A DNA stretch of 64,000 nucleotides from Avena insularis (Eukaryota; Streptophyta; Magnoliopsida; Poales; Poaceae). Each line of letters starts with the position of its first letter. Position 1 is the first letter of the stretch. Made by a program: the position numbers and the translations under genes. The DNA is taken from the NCBI GenBank assembly GCA_023614405.1, contig CM042687.1, forward strand, positions 69,794,992 through 69,858,991, in the 5' to 3' direction. This document shows positions 11,942 through 24,010 of the stretch, in pieces. A model generated the notes under the pieces. It searched no databases, had not been told where the DNA came from, and saw only the letters and a program-made list of their open reading frames with translations.

Positions 11942-12720
11942 TGTCGTGTTGGTAGCACGGCAGATGTCATGGATAGGCTAAAGTATGAGGCCAATGGATG
12001 CTAGTGGGATCTGGGAGGGAAGATATAGTGATTTCTACACACAGCTAGCTAGAATACAGATCTTTATTTCTCCTCAATCAAGCTACAAGTGCTCCTTGAG
12101 CTGTATCAAAGAGAGGATGAAGAAGATTACAACATGAGCCCTCTAGTGTCTCGATTCCTTCTCCAGGAAGCCGTGCCCCTCCTTATAAAGGGGTCCCTTG
12201 GTTCCTTCTAGGGCTGACGTGGACAAGCATATTCTTGGAATATGCTTGTCCCAAAGTGGTAACTCGGCGGACCTCTTTCCGTATCCCCCTTGTATTGACG
12301 GCAAAGACCTAGAACCCCCACATGTGAGCCTCGGGCTTATGCACTGTCACCTCCGTGACGCCTGTCTGCCCTTTGTCTCTAGCGCTTGGCTTTGTGCAGA
12401 TTTCTCCTAGTTAATAGCTAGGGTTTGACTTTGGGATCCATCTCCTTCTTCTGCAAGCTTCCCGTTATTCGGCCTCACCTCGTGTAACTCGGCTCGATCT
12501 TTACCTGCGTACGACCTTTACCGCGTTGAAGTAGGCCGCGGGGGGCCTAAACTGAACCCCCGGTGGCAACAGCGGAGGACCCGACGCCGGCTGGTACACG
12601 TTCGGCATGGAAGCAACATGCACCGAACTGTGCCCAGGCAGCACATATGGTTTGATGGCCAGTAAACACATCCAGTCAAATTAATTGTGTGGTACACTTT
12701 CTCTCGTTAAAGGAAATGAG
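11942..12720 (-). repeat. LTR-like spacer (copy 2)
   Basis: Counterpart of 681-1482, shorter by a 9-bp deletion and by lacking a ~16-bp stretch that copy 1 has near 1115. The 14-bp inverted repeat at 12231-12261 is perfect. The TG...CA limits would be 11942-12571. Confidence 0.4.
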
Positions 12721-14425
12721 CATCAGATGACTATGGTTGAGGTGTCACTTTAATTAGTTATATATCACGACAACAGTAGCATAATCATAATTTGCCAACT
12801 AATATTGTACATCATATTGGCCTCTGATGGGAGAAAATCGCATCGAAGATGGTTAGTATGCTGTAGTAATATATGAAAGCGAAATACTGTTTGGAAATTA
12901 TACTATAGCTTTGATGGGAGTTATTTTGTTGACCAGATTATAACAGGAGTTATTTTCAAGAGCCAAACCGGCCTGTGCATATGCATCGGGAGCCTTAAGT
13001 TAGATAGTTTTTAAACTCGGCTAATGCATGGGCAGCAGTTAGATACGAGACAAACCGAAATCTTGCCTTGCATACAGTAGCCACATCGATCAACCAAAAA
13101 TCGCCAACAACATCTATCATATGAACATAGGCAAACACACGAGCACGCGGAAAGCCTTTTCCCAGGTGCTTGTATCAGACAATTTATATTTACTTAAATA
13201 TATAGTCCGTGGTTTGTGATATGTTTGGTCCATCACTGTTTTGCTCAGTTTTGCGCTTCTAATAATACCGTATTACGCACAACTGCCACCAAACGGTTAC
13301 ATACATGAATAACCAAGCGACGGCGCTCCGTCGGTAAGCATCTTAGTAACATTGAAACTACCGGTGGTAGCACTCCCACGCTCGAGTAGCGGTCAAGGTG
13401 ATCTAGGACGTCGAAGGTGACATTCACGGTCGACCATTTCATGGGGTGATGTGCATCCACTCTCGCACAGCATCACATCTTTGGTTAATAGTTTGGCGAC
13501 GCTATGGGGTGGGAATGCCGAGGCACCCCTTGGATGCACAACACGTCACTTACAGGGATTGGAGAGGATACCACGCACGAGGGCACCTTTCCTCCTACTG
13601 CCAATCCTAGTGGGCTTAGCCTTGGGGCTGAGCTAGGGAGCCGCGGCCAGTGAAGTGAGGCCATGTCGATTGGTAATACTGAAGGGCGTACCCTTTGAGG
13701 TCCACCTGCCGGACAAGCGAGGAACCCAAGCCCGGGTCGCTTCTGATAGACTCCGGGGGGAACCATCGTCGGCAGGTTGGCATTGCTCCACACGGCAAAA
13801 AAAGCAGCATCCCATTGTTACCGGGATATATAGTAGGGTTGGCTTCAACTAGAGTCCACCTTGAATAATTAGTCTAGGGTTTTTTGTTGAGCACCTAATA
13901 AGGGCTTAGGACGGTCGTGTACATCTCTAGGATTATAATGAATGAATCCATCATCTAGTTAGCCGACCCTACGCTAGTAGGAAAACCAATAGTAGTGGCG
14001 TTGGGGTAACGAGGTTCATTGTGTTCAAGTGGCAAGCCAGTAACCTCACTCCACTCGTAAGTCCTAGTGGTAGCGTGTGGCCTGGAAGCCACTTGTAAAA
14101 TAGGTACTGGTTGTGTTTAGTGGGGTCGCCACCAGTACCATCTAAATTTTTAGCCTTCAGGCATATGCAAACGCCACAAAGTGTTTTTCAAAAGTAATTT
14201 TTTCGGCTTTATAATTGAATTTATCAGGAATTCACAGCAATCATAAATCTAATAGTAAACGTGATAAACTGCATATTCACAAAAACTAATAGTAAACGTA
14301 AATAATATAGGGTATTGTTGAAATTCGATTAAATAGTACCACATGATTGTAATTCAACTAGATAGCATCTCAAGTGGTCTAACTACTCTAAGTTAATCCA
14401 CTACTACAGAATTTAGTAATGAGGG
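12721..14425. repeat. Block X' (copy 2)
   Basis: Counterpart of 1483-3228. It lacks 36 bp near 13090, apparently deleted between two ATCGATCAA repeats. No gene recognised. Confidence 0.75.
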
Positions 14426-14657
14426 ACCCAATCATTGTAAAACACTACTACTCTTTCATCAGTGGCGGCACAAAGACACATCAAAAGCGTCCCACCAGCA
14501 TGAAACTCTCTGAGGGAAGTTTTTTCGATTCCAGGTGAAAAAATGGGCAACGTGCGTCAGTCTGTCAGAAAGCCTTGCAGATCTATACACTATTATCGTA
14601 TGCGAGAGTCTTTTTGTTCGATAACGGGATTCACGGTAAGAGTCGCAATATCTATAT

Positions 14658-14802
14658 TTCCTTCGGTTTAAAAGATAAGATGTTTTTGAAGAGAGTGTAT
14701 CTAGATCTTTTTTAGTGTATAGGTTCGAAACAAACATTAGTGAACCTACTCACCACAAAATAGTCTTGAACATCTTATATTAATATTATAAAACGGAGGG
14801 AG
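14658..14802. mobile_element. Stowaway-like MITE (copy 2)
   Basis: Counterpart of 3461-3605 with the same TA flanks and the same GGAGGGAG end. It was present before the array was duplicated. Confidence 0.6.
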
Positions 14803-16198
14803 TATGCGAGGAATTTCTATAAAAATATGCTAGTGGATACACTAAATATTGGCGTCGAATTGGGAATCACCCACAATATCTATCACATGAAAATAGAAAA
14901 ACGCACGAGCATGTGGAAATCTTTTTTCCAAGAGCACGTCGCACAGGAGTCGCTGGCCCCATTTTTAGCAACAGTTCCTGCGGTTCAATAAATGTTTTCT
15001 ACACAGGTTCCTGTCACGTGTTCGCACAGGAGTGCCTTTAAATTACCTGTCACTACCATCCATCTTTCTTCTCAAGCGCCAACTACAAAGGCAGGTAGAA
15101 GACCCTGTCTCTTTTTTCTGCATTAACTTCCAGACAGAAGTGTTATTAGGCTCGTGCAATGCAAGATTTTGGGATGTTTTTTTTAACGTGTACCGTCTTC
15201 GTATTAAATACACTAACACAATACTCGTGGGTTGTCACGGGTCTATAAAAATTAAATAATTATTATCGTAGTAAAGTAAAAATATTCAATCTTCAGTTTA
15301 TCCAAAGAATCTGAATTTTTTTTCCGTGTTACAATGGATTCAAATGAATCAACAAGCACACCAGAATCAGATAAGTGATAGAAAAAAGGAAATTCCATTT
15401 CTCCCATCACTGTTTGGATGATACTTTTTTTTTGAGGGAACTGTTTAGATGATACTTGGAAGTTTGATACGGCGTAATAATTATATAATGCGTAGTAGCA
15501 TCCATATCTTATTTGATGAAGTGGCGTTTCAATATTCTGTTAAGAGTAGTCCCTCAAACTACTCTGTGCTTGCTGCTATTTAAATGACCATTTCTATCTA
15601 CGAAATAATGTTGATTTGTTTTTTGAGGGGCAAATTCATGTTGATTTTTGTGCTACCGGAGTTCATTTTCTGAAAAGTCAGGTCAACTCCAGTGAGGATA
15701 TCCGATATTGGCTCCTTTGTTAAGTTAATAACTTGTAAGAATTTGCATTTTCTGAATTAGTTATAATCTTCACAACTTAGCAGCGGTTATAATATAAATT
15801 GATACAAGGTGTAGAATACTCAATTTGTGAAGTCTCGGTCTTGTCTATTTTTGTACACAATAGTAAATCAATTTGTGAAGATTTTTCTTAAAATCAGGTT
15901 TGCAAATTTCTCTACAAGAATAAAAAACACAACAGGCTAGATGTAAAAAAATAAAAACACATTAAAAAAACTTAAAAGAGAATACACAGTGAAGGAGTAC
16001 TATAGCGTGCCTTATCCATTACCATACTACCATGCTTTCTCTACTCTCCAGATCCCAATTCCCAAATCCAACTCGCAAGGCTGAGGAAAAAAATCACGAT
16101 GAACACACTTCCACTCCATTCTCGTCCTCTGCCATCCATAGTCTAGATCCTCTCCAACTCCACCTCGTGAATCCTCCCAAGTACTGACTACTCTATGT

Positions 16199-19100
16199 GG
16201 TTCTACTAATTTTCCCTCTTCTTCCAAACCTTTGTCCCTAAATAATGTCATCGTTTCTCCTCACCTCATTCAGAATTTAGTTTCCGTTAAAGCTCTTTCT
16301 CGTGACAATTCTATGACTGTCGAATTTGATACTTCTGGTTTTTCTGTTAAGGACGTCCGTACCCGGATGGTGCTCCACCGATGTGAGAGCCCCGGCGACT
16401 TGTATCCAGTCCAGGCGTCCTCCACCCCCGGCGCCGGTTCTCGCGCTTTCTCCGCTGGCGTCGATCTTTGGCATGCTCGTCTTAGACATCCTAGTGCCAA
16501 CACGCTTCATCAAATAATGAGGGGATTTTCTTTTTCATGTAATAAAAAGGCTGCACATAGTTGTGAAGCCTGTCGTGTCGGCAAACATGTTCGTCTTCCG
16601 TTTAGCAATTCCTCCACAGTTGCGTCTTTTCCATTTGAATTAATTCATGGGTGATGTATGGACCTCTCCTATTCCGAGTAATTCTGGTTTTATTTATTAC
16701 CTCGTTATTCTTAATGATTTCTCTCACTTTATGTGGACGTTTCCTCTCCGTAAAAAGACAGATGTCGCCACCACTCTCACCGCCTTTTATGCCTATGTCA
16801 CTACTCAGTTTGGTCGTCCCATCCATGCCTTACAGACTGACAACAGAAAAGAATTCGACAACATCGCCGTCCGCAACCTTCTGTCCTCTCACGGCACTAT
16901 TCTCCGCCTAACTTGTCCATACACCTCGCAGCAAAACGGTCGTGCCGAGCGTGTGCTCCGCACCCTCAACGACTGCGTTCGCACCCTTCTCTTTCACGGT
17001 CATGTCCCACCCTCCTTCTGGCCCGACGCCCTAGCCACCGCCACCCTCCTTGTCAACCTCCGCCCGTGTCGTACTCGCTGGAACTACGCGCCACACCACC
17101 TCCTTTTCGGTTACCCTCCCTCTTACGACGATCTTCGGATTTTTGGTTGTCGTTGTTACCCCAGCGTCGCTGCCACCGCCCCACACAAACTCGCCCCCCG
17201 TTCCATCCCGTGTGTCTTTCTCGGTTACCCGCCTAACACCAAGGGCTATCGCTGCTATGATCCCGTGTCCCATCGGGTTATCACGTTGCGGCACATGTAC
17301 TTTGGTGAGCATTTCTTTCCGTTTGCACAGGAGCAGGTGGCGCCTTCTCCTTCATCCGCGGGTGAGATCCCGCGGCATCGTGTCGCCGCGCCGGCTGCGT
17401 CGACCGCGCCCTCGAGCTCTAGCTCGGGCGCCTCCTCGTCGACCCCGTCATCATCTCCCTCGAGCCCTCGCTCGGGAGCCGACCCCGCCCGCGCCGCCCT
17501 CGAGCCCCAGCTCGGGTGTCGCCCCGTCGCCGTCCCCCGCTACATCCTCGAGCTCCAGCTCGGGTGCGGCCTCGCCGACACCGCCTGCGTCGCCCTCGAT
17601 CTCTCGCTCGGGCGCCGCCTCGTCGACCGCATCACCCTCGAGTGGCCACTTGGGTGATGCCACGCCTGCTCCCACGGGTCCAATCACCCGTGCACGCGCC
17701 AGTATCTTCCGCCCGTCGACACGGTAACCCGCGAACGCGTACGTCTGCAAAGCCGCGGCCGCCCCGTCGCTGCCCCCGGTGCCCTCCGCCTTCTGGGCTA
17801 GCGGCAACAACGTCCTGCCTCACGACGGTGGGGAGCCTCCATCGGACGAGGGTACAACGCCTTCCCCGTTGCCCATCTCGGCTCGAGCCGCCCTACGCGA
17901 CCCGCTGTGGCTCGCGGCCATGCAGGATGAGTTCGACGCCCTGCAGCGCAACCAGACATTTCAGCTTGTCCCTCGACCGCACCATGCCAACATCATCACC
18001 GGAAAGTGGGTCTTCAAGCACAAGTTCCATCCAGATGGGACTCTTGATCGGCATAAGGCGCGCTGGGTCGTCCGCGGTTTTCGTCAGCGCGCCGGCGTTG
18101 ATTTTGCCGAGACCTTCGCCCCGGTTGTCAAGCCTGGGACCATTCGCACCGTGCTCCAGCTTGCCGTGTCTCGTCGCTGGCCTGTTCACCAGATGGAGGT
18201 CTCCAACGCCTTTCTCCATGGTAATCTTGAGGAGCAAGTGTTCTGCCAGCAGCCCACCGGCTTCGTCGACTCCGCTCATCCGGATCATGTGTGCCTGCTC
18301 TCGCGCTCATTATATGGGCTCAAGCAGGCGCCACGCGCGTGGTACCAGCGCATCGCCACGCGCGTGGTACCAGCGCTTCCGCTCCACACGCTCCGATGCA
18401 TCGCTGTTTGTCTACCATATGGGCGACACAACGACTTACCTGCTGCTCTACGTCGACGACATCATCCTCACGGCCAGCACACATGCGCTCCTGCAGCAGC
18501 TCACCGACCGTCTTCGTGCCGAGTTCGCGCTCAAGGACTTGGGACCCCTGCACTACTTCCTCGGCATTGAGGTTGTGCGCCGACCGGATGGCTTCTTTCT
18601 TCACCAGAAGAAGTACGCCCACGAGCTCCTCGATCGCGCTAGGATGCTTAACTGCAGCCCTGTCTCTACGCACGTCGACACAAAGGCCAAGCTCTCCGCC
18701 ACGGATGGCTCTCCGGCGCCTGATGCCTCGCTGTACAGGTCCATTGTTGGTGCACTCCAGTACCTCACTCTTACCAGACCGGAGCTCCAGTATGCCGTTC
18801 AGCAGGTGTGCCTCCACATGCACGCTCCCCGTGATGCTCACTGGACTTCGGTGAAGCGGATACTCCGCTATATTCGAGGCACTCTTGACCTTGGTCTCTT
18901 GCTGCATGCCTCCACCGACACGGACATCATCGCCTACTCGGACGCGGACTGGGCCGGCTGCCCCGACACGCGGCGCTCCACCTCGGGGTACTGCGTTTAT
19001 CTTGGACCCTCGCTCATCTCGTGGTCGTCCAAGCGACAACCTACGGTCTCTCGCTCCAGCGCCGAGGCGGAGTATCGGGCTGTTTCTAACGCTGTCGCCG

Positions 19101-19366
19101 AGTGCTCTTGGCTTCGACATCTACTTCATGAGCTCTCTTGTCCCGTCGACAAGGCTACTGTTGTCTACTGCGACAACGTCTCCGCTGTCTATCTCTCTGC
19201 CAACCCCGTACATCATCGTCGGACGAAGCACATCGAGCTCGACATTCACTTCCTTCGCGAACAGGTGGCTCTTGGTCACATACGTGTCCTACACATACCC
19301 ACCTCCCAGCAGTTCGCGGATATCATGACTAAAGGATTGCCTACGGCGTCCTTCGAGGAGTTTTGA
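16199..19366 (+). pseudogene. 5'-truncated Copia polyprotein (integrase-RT-RNase H), copy 2
   Basis: The better preserved copy of the remnant. GAG-pre-integrase is at 16232-16654. Integrase at 16647-17340 keeps its catalytic set (GDVW, LQTDN, and the Glu of NGRAER). A Ser/Pro-rich linker of imperfect repeats is at 17400-17660. RT is at ~17890-18620 with YVDD at ~18450. RNase H is at ~18930-19366, with SDADWAG and the Glu in AEAEYRA. The frame changes at ~16650, within the linker near 17500, and at the 25-bp duplication at ~18330-18380. A private TAA stands at 17725-17727 where copy 1 has TAC. The element cannot code for a working polyprotein. Gag, protease and 5' LTR are absent. Confidence 0.9.
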
Positions 19367-19401
19367 TCCAGCCTTTGCGTCCGCTTCTGCTGGATCGGGG
19401 G

Positions 19402-19548
19402 TGTTGAGAGTAGATATCTGTGTATAGGACATTAGTGATTAGGCCCCTCCTCTATTTTGTATTGAGGGTATGGAGGCCTCCCATTGTACCTATATATGTG
19501 TGCCTTTGCACCAGAGTAATACAACGCGTGTTATTCCACCTCTCTATA
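19402..19548 (+). repeat. 3' LTR of the Copia remnant (copy 2)
   Basis: 147 bp beginning TGTTGAGAGTAG after a shorter G-run than in copy 1. Same estimated right edge at CTCTCTATA. Confidence 0.7.
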
Positions 19549-20669
19549 GCCGGCACCTAAGGTCGACCACGGCCCAAGTGCCTCTGATTCCATGTTCCCC
19601 TGCGCGCCATGCCCTCCGCAGCTGACCAGTGATCAACTCCCCTATGTGCCCCGCCGTCGCCCGGTAGAAGTGCGCCCGACCTCCTCTCTCGGTTGTTACC
19701 CGAAGGCTAAGGGGCCACCACTGGATTTCCCATCCTAGGATTCACGCGCCGCCGCTTGGGTTCGATGCGGAGCTCGCCGGCGCTCCCCTTGTCTCGCTCT
19801 GTTCTTTCAGACCAAAACAGATAAGAGAAACTGTGTTGTGTCCCTCCTAGCTTCGACAGACAACTGACTATTGTTTTACTTGGTGGTGGCAAGTCGTGTA
19901 ATACCCCTGAACTGTCAGGGGTAAAACCTTCCAACAATTGGCGGACGGAAAAATCTATAGGCGACGAACGTCCTCAATCTTTTTAATAGTATACTAGTAA
20001 AATGCCCGTGCGTTGCTACGAGGCAACAAAAATGTAAAATAGCTTATCATTTTATTGAATTGAAAGTTCCAATTTCCGTCCATAATGTTCATCATAATTC
20101 AATGCAAATAGTGACACGCAGAGGATCCATTCACATCTTTGCTCCGCTTTCTAGATCTTCTGCAACAACCAGTAGAGGCCTTCGCTTCTGTTCAAGGCAA
20201 CGTATTAGTCACTATTAGCAGCAAAGACCACTATGACACCAATATTGGCCAAGGTTTAACGGGAACAAACAAGTACCTTCAGAGCTATCTCTTAACACTT
20301 TAACTACTGCATGCATGTTCAAAATCTTGTCGTGTATTAAGATCAAGCAGTTTTCTAAATCCTGTAGGACAAAACATTTATAATATCATATGGCCATAAC
20401 ACCCACTCCAGCTATGGTACAACCGTGTAGGGATTACTCTCTCCTCATGTTGAATTCACTTTTGGTTCATCACAAAACTGACCTGATATTATGACATGGG
20501 AAGCTCTCCATTCGAGCAACTAATAGACAAAAGCAGTCCAAGCAAAGTATAGTCAATTCTTCATTTACTTGCAGATCAAAGTATCATCTTCCCCTAGCAA
20601 CAGATCGTGTTGCTAGATGGTGGAAACTGACATAAATGTATTTACCAAGAGAAGGGATGGCGAGTTTAC

Positions 20670-20751
20670 CTGCTATATCCTGCAACACATTATGCGGCAA
20701 ATCTCCCTGGAATGATTGTGATTCCACGTCCTCAAAGGACCCGATGATTGC
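20670..20751 (-). other. Exon-like module in Helitron A
   Basis: 82 bp on the minus strand, preceded by GTGTAG and followed by GTAAAC. The frame is open throughout and begins AIIGSFEDVESQSF, which reads like normal protein. It is probably a captured exon. I do not recognise the parent gene. Confidence 0.45.
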
Positions 20752-20856
20752 CTACACCATTGAAAAATGTGATATCTTTAGTCCGTACATGAATATGAAC
20801 CATAGTTGATGCTTACTATCATTCCAGGTAGAGGATCATAATATTTGTGAAAGTAT

Positions 20857-20932
20857 TCTTGGCTGAAGTAGAAAGCTTCTTGACTGAAGTAGAAAGCCAT
20901 GGTTGAGTAGAAAGCTTTTTGACTGAAGTAGA
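20857..20932. repeat. Short tandem repeat in Helitron A
   Basis: About four imperfect units of 18-21 bp built on TTGACTGAAGTAGAAAGC, some changed to GGCTGAAG or GGTTGAG. Confidence 0.7.
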
Positions 20933-22551
20933 TATTTACAAACCTTAGATAACTCTGAACAAAGATGACAACACACTATATAAGTATTGTTACCCTAATT
21001 AAATGATGCAAGTGCATTTCACAATTTCTTCTAGCATTTCGAAATAGAATCACGAGTACAAATATATACAAGAAAATGAGACATGCTGGTTAATAAATGA
21101 GATACGTGCAAACAAATGATTCAAGTATCCAACACTATCTGTTTCCATAGACCACAATCAAGAATGTTACATTTGTTAAATGCAACGGGAAGGATGTGCC
21201 AAATGGACCAGAAAATCTGCATTTGTTCATATGATCATTCTAAGGAATGTTAATCTTTAATTGCAACTTCAATGGTTAATTCTATCATGCAGACAACGAG
21301 GCCCCAAATATGTCATTTCACAATAGTTGGAAAACAACCGATAAACTCCTATATGGGCATCAAATGCAGTTAAATTGGCATATTATTGTACTTGGATAAT
21401 AAATATGTGACAAATTTCATTAATTATGTTGTTACATTGACTATGAAAGAGTATACAATATGTCAAGAAATATAAAAAGGCCCCTTTTATTTGAAAGTAG
21501 TTAATCAACAGATAGAGAATCCACCACTCATTGTGTTGCATCTCGGCACAATTACTGTTACACCTCAAGAAGAAAAACATGTGTCAATGTAAGGTTAGTG
21601 CCAACTAAGAAACTATTGTTGGATATGAAGTAGTGACTTGCTATGTGTTGCAAAAAAGGCTACCATCGCCGAACTCTGGAAATGCATTATTGATAGAGAG
21701 AGCACTACATTCTTAGGCCACTCATGTTTTCATCAATATATACATGGACTGAAAGCTAAACTGGATTTTGACAGGCATACCAAAGCATGATACTGGATTA
21801 TATTTTGCCAGTTTAAACTCTCACTTTGGACCAAGCGATTTAGCTGTGTGAGTAATATCAGCACCGCAAATCTCACCTCATCATATGTTGTCAAATATGA
21901 GCCTTGGTAGATGGACCTGAAAGAATTATTATCTGATAAATCAAAGCATTAGTATCGAACATAAGAATGGCCCACTTCAGCCAAGGTGTACACTGGCAGA
22001 AGTGGCCATTGAGTAACGGTGGCGAGTCTGGGCACGACAAACGGAGTGCTGGTGGCAAGTCCGAGCACGGCGACTCTACAATGCGCTAGGATAAAAGCAA
22101 GCAGTAGGGAATATAACTTACAAAGATGAACTCATCCCTCTGGTTCGTGGAGTAGCAACAATGATCTATCAACAACATGTCAAGCTCTCACGAGGATGGG
22201 AGTCGTCACTTGGCGGGATCCAGCTACTACTCTTGCAAGTCCTACAACATGAAAACGTGCATTGAGAATTCATTTTCTTTCTTCCATCTACACACTTAAA
22301 CAATTATTTGACATTCGGATGTGATGCCACCTTAATGAACTTACCACGAAGGTGAATATTATCATATAGTACTAATAGAATTAGGATTTACTAAAAGATT
22401 TTTTCCATAAAGACCAGTTACCAACTATAAAATGAAAATAAAGATAAGGTCAATTAAGTTGTAGTACAGTCCATGTATCATTATTTTCTGCTAGGCGTAT
22501 AGTACACAAAAATGGATTCATAAATGCTCTGTAATGAAAAGAAATGCTTAC

Positions 22552-22704
22552 CAGCCCATCAGTGGAGGATGATTGAACACAGATCTCAGTCATGGTTGAT
22601 GCGGGAGGCTGTGCTGCTCTCCATACTGAATTTTCCCATGACGTCGTCGATGGATTCTGAGGCGCCCTCCTCATTCTTGAGAAGAATTGAATAATTGTGA
22701 AATT
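22552..22704 (-). other. Exon-like module in Helitron A
   Basis: 153 bp (51 codons) on the minus strand between TTGCAG and GTAAGC. The first frame is open from end to end (starts NFTIIQFFSRMRRAP). A second frame is open for about 40 codons, so the original frame is uncertain. Source gene unknown. Confidence 0.45.
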
Positions 22705-23082
22705 CTGCAAGTTTGTGTCTCTTTCTCTAGGCCGGTTGATCCGAGGAATATGCCGACCATTTCCTCATTCTTGTATATTGTAAAATAGTTGCCCAACCAT
22801 CTAAGATGGAGTGTTATCATTGCAGGCAGTTAGCTAATTACATATTGTATGTCTTGTGATAGCAGAAGTGGTCCACAGTAGCATTATACTATCGTAATCA
22901 TAGATCCTAGTTTATTTGAGTTTTTAAGATACACTACACCAGCTCAATCTTGACTGAATCTCCCAAAATGCAGCTACAAGCTTAGCTTTAACTTTAGCAA
23001 AACAAAATACCCACGGACATGTTTTCTCTTGGCACTCAATAGAGAAAAGATAAAAAATAGGAATCTGGTTGAGTGTACGCAC

Positions 23083-23159
23083 CTCGATCCTCTTGACTGT
23101 AGGCTTGTTGAGCCCCTTGAGGTCGCCGCGACGAAGAAGAACTTCTTATGATGAAAGAT
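23083..23159 (-). other. Exon-like module in Helitron A
   Basis: 77 bp on the minus strand between TTTGCAG and GTGCGT. One frame reads RRGDLKGLNKPTVKRIE and looks like a genuine protein segment, but a stop lies a few codons upstream within the module. Likely captured exon, source unknown. Confidence 0.4.
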
Positions 23160-23766
23160 CTGCAAACACGACTTTTAGAGAAATCAAACAGAATGAAAGT
23201 GTAAGAAAATCCTAGAAAACATCAGCTGTATCGGTGTGTGCACAATTTGTAGAGACGAAGAGTTATTTTGCTAGTTTACATGGAGGATAAACACACAATA
23301 TTTACTTGTCCCCTTTGATAAGTTATTGTTGTCATATAAATGTCGTACATCTGACAGCTGATCTGAATAGATTAGGGCATGTTATATTTTTCTTACTGTT
23401 CTCGGATGCTCAGATTGGAAATGCTTACAGCTGATACCAAATGCAAATACTTAACTTATTGCATCCTACTTGGACCAGCTAGACGTGGCAACAATTCAAG
23501 GAAATAAATCAGGGGAAAATGAGCATGTACCAAGTATCGTACTTCTAATGTCATTCTTTGACTTCATCATAGGTTATCTGTTATGATTCTTAGGCTTTGG
23601 TATGTCACCAGCTGGATTACTTGTACCGGGCCCTACTTTGCTGTGAGGATGAAACAATACAGTTAGGTAAACCACAAGATTATACATGTAGAAGCGATAA
23701 AAGAAATATTTTGGCAATACAAACCATTTTCAGCTTCGTGCTAACGTTTCTGGAGCATACTATCTA

Positions 23767-24010
23767 CTCCGTCCATTCCTTAATATAAGGTGTATGGTCT
23801 TTTAAGAAAAAAATCCAAAGTATAAGGTGTATTGCATTGAAACACTCGTTTGGATAATATGTTTAGGGATTTGATTACATTTCCTTATCTCGGGCAAGCT
23901 CCTCTATTTTCTCATGCCAATTAGTGATGTGTAATCTCATCCAAAACTTGTGTATCTTACCCTCCACGTCCGTTCAAAACTATACACAATATATTTAGGA
24001 ACGGAGGGAG
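23767..24010. mobile_element. Stowaway MITE in Helitron A
   Basis: 244 bp flanked by TA on both sides. Left end CTCCGTCCATTCCTTAATAT; right end, read inverted, CTCCCTCCGTTCCTAAATAT. These inverted repeats and the TA duplication are typical of Stowaway elements. Confidence 0.8.
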
